DNA of 64,000 bases from Bryobacteraceae bacterium CoA2 C42 (lineage in GTDB: Bacteria > Acidobacteriota > Terriglobia > Bryobacterales > Bryobacteraceae). Below the pieces are notes generated by a model. The model did not search any database, had not been told where the DNA came from, and was given only the letters and a program-made list of their open reading frames with translations. Numbering within the stretch: the first letter of the stretch is position 1; the number at the start of each line of letters is the position of its first letter. The stretch is from the NCBI GenBank assembly GCA_019931245.1, contig JAINDL010000003.1, positions 1 to 64,000 on the forward strand. Direction: 5' to 3'. Shown here one piece after another: positions 33,582 through 43,338 of the stretch. Made by a program: the position numbers and the translations under genes.

Positions 33582-36500
33582 ATGTCACGAAAAATACTCT
33601 TACTGTTCCTGAGCGTTGGGGCCCTGCTCGCCCAGACTAATACATCTGCTATTTCCGGCACCGTGACGGACGAGTCCGGCGCTGCGGTACCGTCAGCAGC
33701 TCTTACCTTAACCGAGGTGAATACGGGCTTGAGCCGCAAGGCCAATGTGGACGGGAGTGGCGATTATGGCTTCCCGCAGTTGCCTCCCGGGCGCTACCGT
33801 ATCTCAGTACAAGCCACGGGATTTCAGAATTATGTTGTCGAACAGATTGATCTTGGCATCGCGCAGGCGAGCCGCGCGGACATCAAGCTGCGCCTCGGTC
33901 AGGTAACAGAGACGGTGACAGTTTCCGGCACGGCGGCCCCCCTGCTCGAACCCGACACTGCATCGCTCGGCCAAACGGTGACCCGCAAGGCGATTAACGA
34001 TCTTCCGCTGAACGGCCGAAACTATATAACACTGGGCTCGCTGTCGCCCGGCGTGGTGCCGCAGATTCCCGCCGCCCAGGGGCCGGCCAGCTTCGTCGGT
34101 TCCACGACCAGCCGCTCCGACCGCTCGATCCTTGTTGGCGGACAGCGCGAAAGCTCTACGTCCTATCTGTTCGACGGGGTGGAGTTACGCAACCCCCGCG
34201 TTGGGGACTCATCCATCACGCCGTCCCTCGATGCTGTGCAGGAGTTCAAGATCCAGCGCAATTTCTTTCAGGCCGAGTTTGGTAATTCTCCTGGCATTAT
34301 TAACGTGGCGAGCCGGGGCGGGACCAACCAGTGGCATGGCAGCGTGTTCCACTTCCTGCGGAACAATGCTCTGGATGCACGCACCTTCTTCGCCCGCAGC
34401 GTGGAACCGTTTAAGCGCAACCAGTTTGGCTTTGCGGTGGGAGGTCCGATCATCAAGGACCGCCTGTTCATCTTTGGTAACTTTGAAGGTTTCCGGCAGC
34501 GGCTCGGGATCACCCAGCGAGGCTTGTTTCCCCGGCAGAATGCGGAGTTGGCTGGTAACTTCACTCAGAACGTCTTTGCCGACCGGCCAGCCCAGATAAT
34601 CCACGATCCGCTGACGTTCAACCCCGCCACGAATACGCGTACGCCGTTCCCGGGTAATACGATTCCGTCCAACCGGATCAACCGCGTCAGCCGCAACTTT
34701 TTTCCTTTCATTCCTGTGACCAACTCGGCGGCGGTGGAAGGGGTCAATCTGATCGGCATTCCCATCCAACGGCTCGACGATGACCAGTTCAACATCCGCT
34801 CCGACTACCGGCTCAACGATACGCATCAACTCTTTTTCCGCTACAACGAACAGGACGCACCTCTCTCGCCGGCCGCGCTTCAGCCGCTCGGTGGGGCGCA
34901 GGTCATCAGCTTCGGGCGCGCCGCGGTTGCGCAGGTGTCGTCGACGCTCCGGCCTAACGTGATCAACGTCTTCCGCTTGGCCTACAACCAAGCCAAGCTT
35001 TTCGGCCAGCAGGTTCCTGTCGACCGGAACCTGGCGTCTGAGATTGGCATCACGGGGGTCTCGGATGTCGCCCGTAACTTTGGGGTGCCAAACGTATCCT
35101 GGGTGGGTTTTTCGGGCATTGGCTCAAACGGGCTGACTCAGGGTAACAACCTGCACAACTATCAGATTTCCAACGCCACTACCTGGATTAAGGGCGGACA
35201 CACCGTCAAATGGGGTTACGAGATTCGGCAGACCCGGAATTTCAACAACTCGGATAACGGTCCGCGCGGCAGTTTCACCTTCGGCAGCCCCGCCTACACG
35301 TCCGCGCTGGACCCGGTCAGCGGAAACCCCGTTGGCGGCACGGGGAACCCGGTGGCCGACTTTTTGCTGGGCTTCCCGCTTAACGGATCTGGCGCTGTTG
35401 GATCATCGGCGACGAACTTCCGGTACTACACGCAAAATCTTTTCCTGCAGGACGATTGGAGGGTCTCCCGCTCATTGACGCTCAACTATGGGCTTCGCCA
35501 CGAGATGATCACGCCGCCGTCCCCCCTTGAACAGGAACGGCGGAACGTGTATGGCTTCGATTTCCGCACGGGGCGCCAACTGTTTCCCACGCTCGGACAG
35601 GTACGGGACTCGGTCGTCAGCCCCGATTACAGGAATTTCGCCCCGCGCCTCGGTTTTGCCTACAACCCGACGTTTGCGCAGTCCTGGGTAGTGCGTGGCG
35701 GCATCGGCATCTACTTCGACCAGGGGCAGATGAACGAAACCCAATTCATCACCAACGGTCCGCCGGTGTTTGCTCAACAGAACAACAACTTTACCGGCCG
35801 GGGCCTGCCGGAGATGACTTTCGGTGTCAACGCCCTGCCAATTATCCAGATTCCTCCCATTGATGCCAATTACCAGACGCCGCAAGGTATCTTTCTGTTT
35901 GCGCAGGAGATGGATGGTCGAAAGCCGCGGGTTTATATGTGGAACGTTTCTGTGCAGCGTTCACTCGGCAACAAGTGGGTGGCCGAAGCAGCTTACGTGG
36001 GCTCTCAGGGGCGCCGCCTGACGAAGCGATTCAACTCCGATGCTGACGCTACTCCCGGCGTGCTCTACCGCGTGACGCCCGGGGTGCGCCGCTTCTCCCG
36101 TTTGAACGGCATGCTGTACTCCTCGCTGGCCGGTATGAGTGAGTTCCACGCACTCAACCTGCGTCTTGATCGTCGCTTTGAAAATGGTTTCTCGCTGCTG
36201 ACCGCCTACTCCTGGTCCAAATCCATGGATAACGATTCGGGCGGTGCTTGGGGCACCCCCAACTTAAATCCGGCAAATTTTCAACTGGACTGGGGGCCCT
36301 CCGACTTCAATATCGCCCAGCGGTTCGTCCTTTCCGGCACCTATGAGATTCCCGTTGGCAAGGGCAAGCGCTTCGGGGGCACGTGGAACCGGACCACCGA
36401 TCTACTGCTGGGCAACTGGCAGTTGAACGCCATTGCCGTTATGCAGTCCGGCGTCCATCGGGTGATTGGTTCGCCCAACAATACCGGGATCGGTTTCGTC

Positions 36501-36881
36501 ACCCAGCGTGCCGATGCCACCGGCATCGACCCCAAATCCAGCTTTAACGGCATCACCCCCGGCGAAGGATTCGGGTCGAACAACACCAACCTGTTCTGGA
36601 TCAATCCTGGGGCCTTCCGTGCCGCCGCACCGCTGACGTTTGGCAATTCGGGACGCAACGTTATCGTCGGACCGGGCTTCCGGAATTTTGATCTGTCGCT
36701 GTTCAAGACCTGGAACTTCACCGAGCGCTACAACCTCCGGTTTCAGTTCGAGGCCTTCAACGCCTTCAACAATGTCCGCTTCAATCCGCCGGACGTCAAC
36801 GTGGCCAGCCCGACTTTCGGGCGCATCCTCGGCGCTCTCGAAGGGCGGAGGTTGCAGTTGGCGCTTCGCTTCAGCTTCTGA
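33582..36881 (+). CDS. Oar-like TonB-dependent receptor with carboxypeptidase-regulatory domain
   Basis: A 1099-residue outer-membrane protein. A signal peptide (MSRKILLLFLSVGALLAQ) precedes a regulatory-like beta-sandwich (SGTVTDESGAAVPSAALTL, PPGRYRISVQATGFQNYV). The plug region (LPLNGRNYITLGSLSPGV, LVGGQRESSTSYLFDGVEL, GTNQWHGSVFHFLRNNALDAR) and a barrel ending in LRFSF follow. I start it at ATG 33582, which directly opens the signal peptide and is preceded by GAGAAAG; the 38 extra codons upstream are not conserved-looking. A strong terminator follows. The gene sits just after a dead sulfatase, so the receptor may once have served sulfated glycan use (inference). Confidence 0.9.
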   Translation: MSRKILLLFLSVGALLAQTNTSAISGTVTDESGAAVPSAALTLTEVNTGLSRKANVDGSGDYGFPQLPPGRYRISVQATGFQNYVVEQIDLGIAQASRADIKLRLGQVTETVTVSGTAAPLLEPDTASLGQTVTRKAINDLPLNGRNYITLGSLSPGVVPQIPAAQGPASFVGSTTSRSDRSILVGGQRESSTSYLFDGVELRNPRVGDSSITPSLDAVQEFKIQRNFFQAEFGNSPGIINVASRGGTNQWHGSVFHFLRNNALDARTFFARSVEPFKRNQFGFAVGGPIIKDRLFIFGNFEGFRQRLGITQRGLFPRQNAELAGNFTQNVFADRPAQIIHDPLTFNPATNTRTPFPGNTIPSNRINRVSRNFFPFIPVTNSAAVEGVNLIGIPIQRLDDDQFNIRSDYRLNDTHQLFFRYNEQDAPLSPAALQPLGGAQVISFGRAAVAQVSSTLRPNVINVFRLAYNQAKLFGQQVPVDRNLASEIGITGVSDVARNFGVPNVSWVGFSGIGSNGLTQGNNLHNYQISNATTWIKGGHTVKWGYEIRQTRNFNNSDNGPRGSFTFGSPAYTSALDPVSGNPVGGTGNPVADFLLGFPLNGSGAVGSSATNFRYYTQNLFLQDDWRVSRSLTLNYGLRHEMITPPSPLEQERRNVYGFDFRTGRQLFPTLGQVRDSVVSPDYRNFAPRLGFAYNPTFAQSWVVRGGIGIYFDQGQMNETQFITNGPPVFAQQNNNFTGRGLPEMTFGVNALPIIQIPPIDANYQTPQGIFLFAQEMDGRKPRVYMWNVSVQRSLGNKWVAEAAYVGSQGRRLTKRFNSDADATPGVLYRVTPGVRRFSRLNGMLYSSLAGMSEFHALNLRLDRRFENGFSLLTAYSWSKSMDNDSGGAWGTPNLNPANFQLDWGPSDFNIAQRFVLSGTYEIPVGKGKRFGGTWNRTTDLLLGNWQLNAIAVMQSGVHRVIGSPNNTGIGFVTQRADATGIDPKSSFNGITPGEGFGSNNTNLFWINPGAFRAAAPLTFGNSGRNVIVGPGFRNFDLSLFKTWNFTERYNLRFQFEAFNAFNNVRFNPPDVNVASPTFGRILGALEGRRLQLALRFSF

Positions 36882-36941
36882 TTGAGAACGGGCTATCACT
36901 GCCTTAATCGGGTGTTGACAGACGGATTTCCTGCTGATCCC

Positions 36942-36981
36942 GGCGCCTCCCGCCCCCAAGCCGGGAGGCGCCTTTGTTTTT
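36942..36981 (+). terminator. Rho-independent terminator after the receptor gene
   Basis: GGCGCCTCCCG (36942-36952) pairs with CGGGAGGCGCC (36962-36972), a nine-base loop between them, and is followed by TTTGTTTTTAG. It lies 60 bases after the stop of the 33582-36881 gene. Confidence 0.85.
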
Positions 36982-37126
36982 AGTGAGAAGGAGCCGCAGG
37001 GTCCCGTAGGAATCGCGACCAGGCCGCGCTCTGTGCAGGCAGGGCTCCCGCCGAGTTCCCGCAATTTCCAGAGGCGCAAGCGGACTTGCGGTTAGGGTGC
37101 GGCAGCTACAGCCAAGGCCTTCGGCC

Positions 37127-37587
37127 TTAGCGTTTGCGTTGCCAGATGGGGAAATTCAAACAGGATGCGAAGCCACCCAGCCCAGATAAGTCACCAGGAG
37201 AATCGCCGCCACCGGAGAGGTTTTGGAACAGCCGGCATGGTCGCCGCGATACAAACGGCCAACAGCACAATTTCGACAAGGGCGACGGCAGGCATCTCCT
37301 AACCGAAAAACAGGAAGGACCGGAGGGTATTCCACGCGAGTTGGAGCCAGAAGATCGTCGGGCCGCGGCGGCGCAACGATGGCGGCTTTTCCCAGACGAA
37401 CCTGGTGGCCAAGCCCATCAGGAGATAGAGCGTGGCGAGTCCAGGCGGGCTTCTGGAGCGCGGCATACCGGGTGCGGATTTGGGAAGCGGTGGCGAGGCT
37501 GCCCGCTGCTCCCGCAGCCATGCATACGGCGAGGAAGCCGCAGAGAGCAAGGGCGTGCCGTCCAGAAAACAACGCCTGGGTTGACAC
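37127..37587 (-). pseudogene. tspO: Decayed TspO/MBR family membrane protein
   Basis: Leftward, three frames together spell a TspO protein. The first, from ATG 37587, gives FLAVCMAAGAAGSLATASQIRT and YAALQKPAWT. A second gives TLYLLMGLATRFVW and FWLQLAWNTLRSFLFFG, then a TAG followed by MPAVALVEIVLL. The first frame returns with KTSPVAAILLVTYLGWV, and the end L-N-F-P-I-W-Q-R-K-R reaches TAA at 37127. TspO proteins are five-helix tetrapyrrole/sterol-binding membrane proteins. At least three frameshifts and a stop are needed, so the gene is dead. It lies antisense to the leader region of the dehydrogenase gene at 37643. Confidence 0.75.
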
Positions 37588-37642
37588 TAGGGGCGAATCT
37601 CTCGTACGGTATGACCAGTCCTCAGGAGCAACCAGAGATCCT

Positions 37643-38653
37643 ATGCTGCCCTATCGCGTCCTCGTCACGGATGGCCGCCCCGTGACCCCCAGTCACCAAC
37701 TGGCGATTTTCGAAGGCCTTGCGCACGTCGATGTCTGTGAGGCCGTCACCGAAGACGAGCTTCTGCGGCACCCAGCGCTGGCCGAAGCCGATGCGCTGCT
37801 CGTTTATCACACGATGCGCATCAGCGAGAAGACCATCAGCCGACTGAAGAAGTGTCGCGTCCTGGTCCGGTGCGGCGTAGGCTACGACAACGTGGACCAT
37901 GCGTGTGCGCGTGAATACGGAATCCCGGTCGCTAATGTGCCCGACTACGGCACTGACGAGGTGGCCGACACGGCCATCGGCCTGATGCTGGCGATGACCC
38001 GCGGCATCAACCGGTTGAACACGCGGCTGCGCGACGCGACGCCGCCATGGGCCTTTACTGCCGCCGCGCCGCTGCACCGCCTGCGGGGCCGCCAGCTCTC
38101 CATCGTGGGCCTGGGACGCATCGGTACCGCCGTCGCCCTGCGGGCCCGCGCGCTGGGCATGCAGGTGGCCTTCTTTGACCCCTACAAGCCCGACGGCTAC
38201 GACAAGGCGCTGAGCCTCCATCGCATCGAAACCCTCGAAGAGCTGCTGGACACCTCCGCGGTTCTGACCCTCCACTGTCCGCTAACCCATGAGACCGAGC
38301 GCCTGATCCAGGACAAGACGCTGGCGCGCCTGCCCGCCGGCGCCTATCTGGTCAACACGGCACGCGGCGGCCTCGTTGATACCGGCGCCGTTGCGGCCGC
38401 CATCGCTTCGGGCCACCTCGCCGGCGCCGCGCTCGATGTCCTCGCGCAGGAGCCGCCCCCCGATGACGACCCGCTCCTGGTCGCCTGGCGCGACCCGAGC
38501 CAGGCGGCCTACGAGCGCGTCATCCTCAACGCCCACACCGCCTTTTACAGCGAAGAGGGGCTGCTTGAAATGCACCGCAAGGGAGCCGAAACCTGCCGCC
38601 GCGCCCTGCTTGGCCTCCCGCTGCGGAACGTCGTTAACGGCGTAGGCCGCTAG
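37643..38653 (+). CDS. CtBP-like D-2-hydroxyacid dehydrogenase
   Basis: A 336-residue NAD-dependent D-isomer-specific 2-hydroxyacid dehydrogenase, closest in style to the C-terminal-binding-protein subgroup. The substrate domain has VRCGVGYDNVDHACAREYGIPVANVPDYGTDEVADTAIGL; the NAD motif is VGLGRIGTAVALRA. The catalytic triad is visible as Arg in NTARGGLVD, Glu in LAQEPPP and His in NAHTAFYS. It would reduce a 2-keto acid or oxidise a D-2-hydroxy acid; the substrate is unknown. ATG 37643 begins the conserved domain; the long upstream frame runs antisense over the dead tspO and is not part of the protein. The 3' end overlaps the convergent gene by 20 bases. Confidence 0.9.
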   Translation: MLPYRVLVTDGRPVTPSHQLAIFEGLAHVDVCEAVTEDELLRHPALAEADALLVYHTMRISEKTISRLKKCRVLVRCGVGYDNVDHACAREYGIPVANVPDYGTDEVADTAIGLMLAMTRGINRLNTRLRDATPPWAFTAAAPLHRLRGRQLSIVGLGRIGTAVALRARALGMQVAFFDPYKPDGYDKALSLHRIETLEELLDTSAVLTLHCPLTHETERLIQDKTLARLPAGAYLVNTARGGLVDTGAVAAAIASGHLAGAALDVLAQEPPPDDDPLLVAWRDPSQAAYERVILNAHTAFYSEEGLLEMHRKGAETCRRALLGLPLRNVVNGVGR

Positions 38654-39953
38654 CCGCTAGCCGCACCTGCTCCACCATCGCTTTCTGCCGCGCCTCCACC
38701 CCGGCCATGATCCGCTTCACCTGCGCCCGCGCCTCCGCCGGGCGTCGCACGACACGGTCCAGACGCTGCCACAACAGCGCCCCGCTCGTCTCGTCCACCT
38801 CAAAAAACCAGTCGTCCGCCCCCATGTCCCGGTACATCTGCCCTTTGCAGGTATCCGTCGGCTGCCGCACGTAGAACGCCGGGGTGCCCACTTTGTAGGC
38901 GATCAACGGCGAGTGGCACTCCACGCTCACCACCGCAGCGGCCTTGGCGTAAATGGACGCCGCCTCATCCGGCAGCCAGTAGCTCTCGCGCCAAACGACG
39001 TTCTTTTTGACGTCCTCCGGTAGCGGATCCACCAAAACCTGCTTGCCCAACTCGACCTCGTAGGTCATCTCCGCGCACACCATCACCTTGTGACCGGTTG
39101 CGCGGACATAGCGCACCATCATTTCGCGGAGCTTGGCGTGGTCCGCCTCCGTCGTGCGGTTGTTGATGGCATCCCGCACGTCGTCAGCCGGCACCCGCGG
39201 TACATTGCGGATCTTGTAGTAGGGCGTGTAGCGCAGGCGGGGAATCACGCTGATGAACCGCCCCTCCTGCAGGCCCCGGCTCTGCAGCCAAGCCCATCCC
39301 TTCTCGTCATCCCGCAGCTTCATGCCCAGCTGCGCGTCCGGCCCGAACTCCACGACCGGCGCCTTCACCCGCTGCTGCCGGAGATAGTCCCGCGTAATCG
39401 TATCCCGGCAGTAGAAGAACGCGACGCGATCCATCACCGCGCGTAGATCGGCCTCCAGATGCCCCGCCGGCAGCGCCATCGCCCGCGCCCGCAGACTCTG
39501 GAGCGTCCCGCCCTCGGCATCGCGGCCCGGCGTCAGGCCGGAGACCGGATCGAGGCTCACCCCAAACACCCCCACCGGCTTACCCGTCGCCCGCAGAAAC
39601 GCCAGCGCATTCGCGCTCGCCGGAAAGCCGGATCCCGAGCCGCTTACATACACATCCGTTTCGGCCCAGGCCCGGGCTAACTCCGGGGTGGTGGGTTTCC
39701 CGTCCTCCCCCACGGCTCCTTCCACGATCTTCAACTTCGGGAAGCCCCGCTCGAGCAGGCCGCGCGATCCATGTTCGAGCCGGCCCGGCCACAGCGTAAC
39801 CTCGGCCTCCGGCAGATACTTCTCGAGCAGGCTCAATGCCCCCGGCGTATGCCCGATATCTCCGATGTTGACGCTCTGCCACGAACTGCGCAGCAGGATC
39901 TGCGGAGCGGTCCGCCTACCTGCCAGCGCCATCAGCATCGTTCTTCTCTGCAT
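38634..39953 (-). CDS. Polysaccharide pyruvyl transferase family protein
   Basis: A 439-residue protein with the fold and motifs of the WcaK/AmsJ pyruvyl-transferase family: an N-terminal block SVNIGDIGHTPGALSLL, VSGSGSGFP, GVFGVSLDPV, FYCRDTITRDYL, and a late SVECHSPLIAYKVGTPAFYVRQPTD. Members add pyruvate ketals to sugars of exopolysaccharides. The N-terminus (MQRRTMLMALAGRR) looks like a short twin-arginine leader, which would be unusual for a transferase, and the genomic context lacks other polysaccharide genes, so another role in this fold is possible. The ATG 39953 is preferred because GGAGG lies six bases before it; a TTG at 39959 is the alternative. Confidence 0.78.
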   Translation of the reverse strand: MQRRTMLMALAGRRTAPQILLRSSWQSVNIGDIGHTPGALSLLEKYLPEAEVTLWPGRLEHGSRGLLERGFPKLKIVEGAVGEDGKPTTPELARAWAETDVYVSGSGSGFPASANALAFLRATGKPVGVFGVSLDPVSGLTPGRDAEGGTLQSLRARAMALPAGHLEADLRAVMDRVAFFYCRDTITRDYLRQQRVKAPVVEFGPDAQLGMKLRDDEKGWAWLQSRGLQEGRFISVIPRLRYTPYYKIRNVPRVPADDVRDAINNRTTEADHAKLREMMVRYVRATGHKVMVCAEMTYEVELGKQVLVDPLPEDVKKNVVWRESYWLPDEAASIYAKAAAVVSVECHSPLIAYKVGTPAFYVRQPTDTCKGQMYRDMGADDWFFEVDETSGALLWQRLDRVVRRPAEARAQVKRIMAGVEARQKAMVEQVRLAASGLRR

Positions 39954-40095
39954 CCCCAACCTCCGGAATTAAACCCTGCGGGCTATTCCCCCCGCAGTTC
40001 GTTATACTACCTAACCATAGCCGTGGCTAGCCACGATCCTGGCTACGCGCAGATTCCCCGTTGCTCTGGCCGACTAATCGACTCTGGGAGGATGT

Positions 40096-43000
40096 ATGAT
40101 GCGTCTCGCACTGCAGGCCGTTTTCACCGGCTTCGTCTTCTGTTCTTTTGCGCTGGCTCAAGAGGTCACCGCCGGTATCTATGGAGTGGTGCAGGATGCC
40201 AGCTCCGCCGTCATCCCCGGAGCCACCATTCGGGTTACCAACACCGGCACCGGTCTCACCCGGCAGACTACCACCGACGAGTCCGGAAACTACTCGCTGC
40301 CGCTGCTGCCCATCGGCGCCTACTCGGTCACCGCCGAAGCCAACGGCTTCAAAAAATCTCTGGTCAACGATATTCTCCTGCGCGTGAACGATAACCGCCG
40401 CCTTGTCTTCTCGATGGAGGTCGGTCAGATCGCCGACCAGGTCACCGTCGAAGCCGCCGCCGTCACCGTCAACACCACCTCCGGCGCCACCTCCCAGCTG
40501 CTCGACGGCAAGGACATGGTCCAACTGCCCTCCCGCGGCCGCAACGTCATCCCCTTCGCGCAGCTCATGCCTGGCGTCGTCTCCACCACCCCCTACGACC
40601 GCCGCGCCAACAACTCCGCCGTCAATGGCATCCGCCCCACTCATAACGCCTGGCTTCTCGACGGCGGCTACAACGTCGACACCGGTGGCAACTGGAGCAC
40701 CCCGCTCGCCCCCAACATCGAAAGCGTTGCCGAGTTCCGCGCCATTCGCGGCAACTACTCCGCCGAGTTCGGCGTCGGCGGGGGATCGCAGTTCAACGTC
40801 ATCACCAAGGGCGGCACCAACCAGCTCCACGGGTCGGCCTACTACTTCCACCGCAACGACAAGTTCAACGCCCGGAACTACTTCCTGCCCACCCGGCCGG
40901 CCTTCCGCGGCAACGACTATGGCTTCACCATCGGCGGCCCCGTCGCGTTGGGCAAGCTCTACAACGGCCGGAACAAAACCTTCTTCTTCGCCCTGATGGG
41001 ATGGATCAAAGAACGCCAGCGCCAGGAGTTCTTTGGCATCGTCCCCACCGAAGCCGCCAAGCGCGGCGACTTCTCCGCCACCGGCCGCCCTCTGTTTGAT
41101 CCCGTCACCGGCCTTCCCTTCCCCGGCAACATCATCCCCGCCAACCGCATCGACGCCAACGCCCGCGGCTACTCGCGCATGTACCCGGCCTCCAACTTCT
41201 CCGATACGGCGGGACGGAACTGGTTCGCCCTCCAGAGCCGCCGCGATGACACCGACGAAGAGAACTACCGCATTGACCACAACTTCAACTCGAGCCACCG
41301 CCTCATGTGGCGTTACACCCCGGAGTTCCGCCTCAATAACTTCGCCACCTCCTCCGGCTTTGAGTTCCTGCGCCAGCAGAACGAAACCCCGGCCCGCAAC
41401 ATGACGGTGAACTACAATGCCACCTTCTCCCCCACCCTCATCATGGACTTTAACTGGGTCCGGTCCCACAACCGGATCAAGCAGTTCCCGCCCGACCTGA
41501 GCGGCGCCACCTGGGGCATCAACATTCCGCAGCTGTTCGCCGATAACGAAAAAACTTACCCGCTGGCGAGCCTCAACCTCTCCAATGTCCCGGACCGCGT
41601 ACCCACTATCTCGCTCACGGGCTACGCCGCCGTCGCCCCCGGCGCACCCTGGAGCAACTACCAGACCATCTACGAATTCCGGAATAACTTCACCTGGATT
41701 CGCGGCGCTCACACCATTAAGACCGGTTTCAACTACTCCTACGAGATCAAGTTCGAACCCACCAACACCAACGTCTTCGGCGCCTTCAGCTTCGACGGCC
41801 GCTTCACCCGCCAACCCGGCGCCGCCAGCGGCGGTGACGCCTTTGCCGATCTCCTCCTCGGCCGCGCCGCCAACTATAACGAGACCGACACGGTCGCCTT
41901 CAACGACAACCGCCGCAACTCGTTTGAAACCTTCATCGACGACTCCTGGAAAGCCTCCCGCAAGTTAACCCTCAACTTCGGCCTCCGCTACTCCTACTTC
42001 CCCCCGGCCCACGAACCCGACGACCGCTTCCGCGTCTTCGTCCCCAGCCAGTACGACCCGGCCCAGGCCGTCACCGTCAACGCCGCCGGCCAGGTGCTCC
42101 GCGGCGCCGGCAACCGCTTCAACGGCCTCGTCAATCCCAAGGCCTTCTGGCAATCTTCAAAGAAGAACTTCGCCCCCCGCTTCAGCTTTGCCTACGACCT
42201 GTTCGGCAACGGCCGCACGGCCATCCGCGGCGGCTACGGGCTCTTCTTCTCGCGCGAAATTCTGGGTGCGTTCATTCTCATGTCCGGCAACCCGCCCTTC
42301 TCGGAACTCCTCACGATCGACAACACGCTGCTGTCCAACCCCGGCGGCGGCACCGCGCGGAACTTCGACCTGCCCATCACCCTCGGCTCGATCGACACCA
42401 ACCAGCTCACCCCCAACACCCAGCAGTGGAACCTCAACATCCAGCACGGCTTCGGGCAGAACACCGTTCTCGAAGTCGGCTACACCGGCACGCGCGGCGT
42501 CCACTTCATGCGCACCCAGGATCTCAACCAGCCGCTGCCGAACCCGCTCATCGCCCAGGGCCGCCTCAACCCCAACACCGTCCGGCCCTACCTCGGCTGG
42601 GCCGTCATCAACCACCGCGAGCAAAGCTACGCCTCCAACTATCACGGCCTCCAGGTCGGCCTGAACCGCAACTTCACCAAGGGCCTCATGTTCCAGACCG
42701 CCTACACGTGGTCGAAAGCCATCGACAACGCCGACTACACCGCCGGCATCTACGGCTTCTATCCCAACACCCGCGATGCCTCCGGCGAGCGCGCCCGCGC
42801 CTCCTTCGACGCCAACCATAACTTCATCGGCAGCCTCGTCTGGGAGATTCCCTTCCTCCGTGGCCGCAAGGATCTCCTCGGCCGCACCCTCGGCGGCTGG
42901 CAGGTGTCCACCATCTACACCGTCCGCACCGGCCTGCCCATCAGCCCCGAACTCGGCCGCGACAACGCCGGCGTCGGCTCTGCTACCCGCCAGCGTCCCT

Positions 43001-43338
43001 TTGCCTCCGGCACCCCGTTCCTCGGCCGCGGCCAGCGCACCGTCACGCAGTGGTTCAATCCGTCCGTCTATTCGGAACCCACTCTCGGCACCTTCTCCCC
43101 GGTCGCCCGCAACATCCTCTCCGGACCGGGCTGGAACCAGTTCGACATGACCTTTATGAAGTACTTCCAGCTCGCCGAAAAGGTCCGGTTCGAATTACGC
43201 GCTGAAGCGTACAACTTTTTCAACCACACGCAGTTCGCTGGCGTTGGCACCGTCTACACCACCCCCTCTACGTTCGGGCGCGTGACTTCGGCCCGCGACC
43301 CGCGTAGCATGATGCTTGGTGCCCGTCTGCAGTTCTAA
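40096..43338 (+). CDS. Oar-like TonB-dependent receptor with carboxypeptidase-regulatory domain
   Basis: A 1080-residue outer-membrane protein with signal peptide (LALQAVFTGFVFCSFALAQ), regulatory-like domain (GVVQDASSAVIPGATIRVTN, LPIGAYSVTAEANGFKKS), plug region (LPSRGRNVIPFAQLMPGV, AFRAIRGNYSAEFGVGGG-like, GGTNQLHGSAYYFHRNDKFNARNYF) and a barrel ending in ARLQF. A GGGAGG ribosome site lies four bases before ATG 40096 (seven before the adjacent ATG 40099, which may be the true start). Its last 23 bases overlap the start of the seven-haem cytochrome gene, so the two are probably one transcription unit. A TATACT box at 40003-40008 may be the -10. Confidence 0.9.
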   Translation: MMRLALQAVFTGFVFCSFALAQEVTAGIYGVVQDASSAVIPGATIRVTNTGTGLTRQTTTDESGNYSLPLLPIGAYSVTAEANGFKKSLVNDILLRVNDNRRLVFSMEVGQIADQVTVEAAAVTVNTTSGATSQLLDGKDMVQLPSRGRNVIPFAQLMPGVVSTTPYDRRANNSAVNGIRPTHNAWLLDGGYNVDTGGNWSTPLAPNIESVAEFRAIRGNYSAEFGVGGGSQFNVITKGGTNQLHGSAYYFHRNDKFNARNYFLPTRPAFRGNDYGFTIGGPVALGKLYNGRNKTFFFALMGWIKERQRQEFFGIVPTEAAKRGDFSATGRPLFDPVTGLPFPGNIIPANRIDANARGYSRMYPASNFSDTAGRNWFALQSRRDDTDEENYRIDHNFNSSHRLMWRYTPEFRLNNFATSSGFEFLRQQNETPARNMTVNYNATFSPTLIMDFNWVRSHNRIKQFPPDLSGATWGINIPQLFADNEKTYPLASLNLSNVPDRVPTISLTGYAAVAPGAPWSNYQTIYEFRNNFTWIRGAHTIKTGFNYSYEIKFEPTNTNVFGAFSFDGRFTRQPGAASGGDAFADLLLGRAANYNETDTVAFNDNRRNSFETFIDDSWKASRKLTLNFGLRYSYFPPAHEPDDRFRVFVPSQYDPAQAVTVNAAGQVLRGAGNRFNGLVNPKAFWQSSKKNFAPRFSFAYDLFGNGRTAIRGGYGLFFSREILGAFILMSGNPPFSELLTIDNTLLSNPGGGTARNFDLPITLGSIDTNQLTPNTQQWNLNIQHGFGQNTVLEVGYTGTRGVHFMRTQDLNQPLPNPLIAQGRLNPNTVRPYLGWAVINHREQSYASNYHGLQVGLNRNFTKGLMFQTAYTWSKAIDNADYTAGIYGFYPNTRDASGERARASFDANHNFIGSLVWEIPFLRGRKDLLGRTLGGWQVSTIYTVRTGLPISPELGRDNAGVGSATRQRPFASGTPFLGRGQRTVTQWFNPSVYSEPTLGTFSPVARNILSGPGWNQFDMTFMKYFQLAEKVRFELRAEAYNFFNHTQFAGVGTVYTTPSTFGRVTSARDPRSMMLGARLQF

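Noticed and set aside
37223-37642. N-terminal extension of the CtBP-like dehydrogenase
   Set aside because: It lies antisense over the tspO remnant and has no conserved character; ATG 37643 starts the conserved domain.
40027-41814. 595-codon minus-strand frame opposite an Oar-like receptor
   Set aside because: Composition typical of a GC-rich antisense frame, with no recognisable domain.
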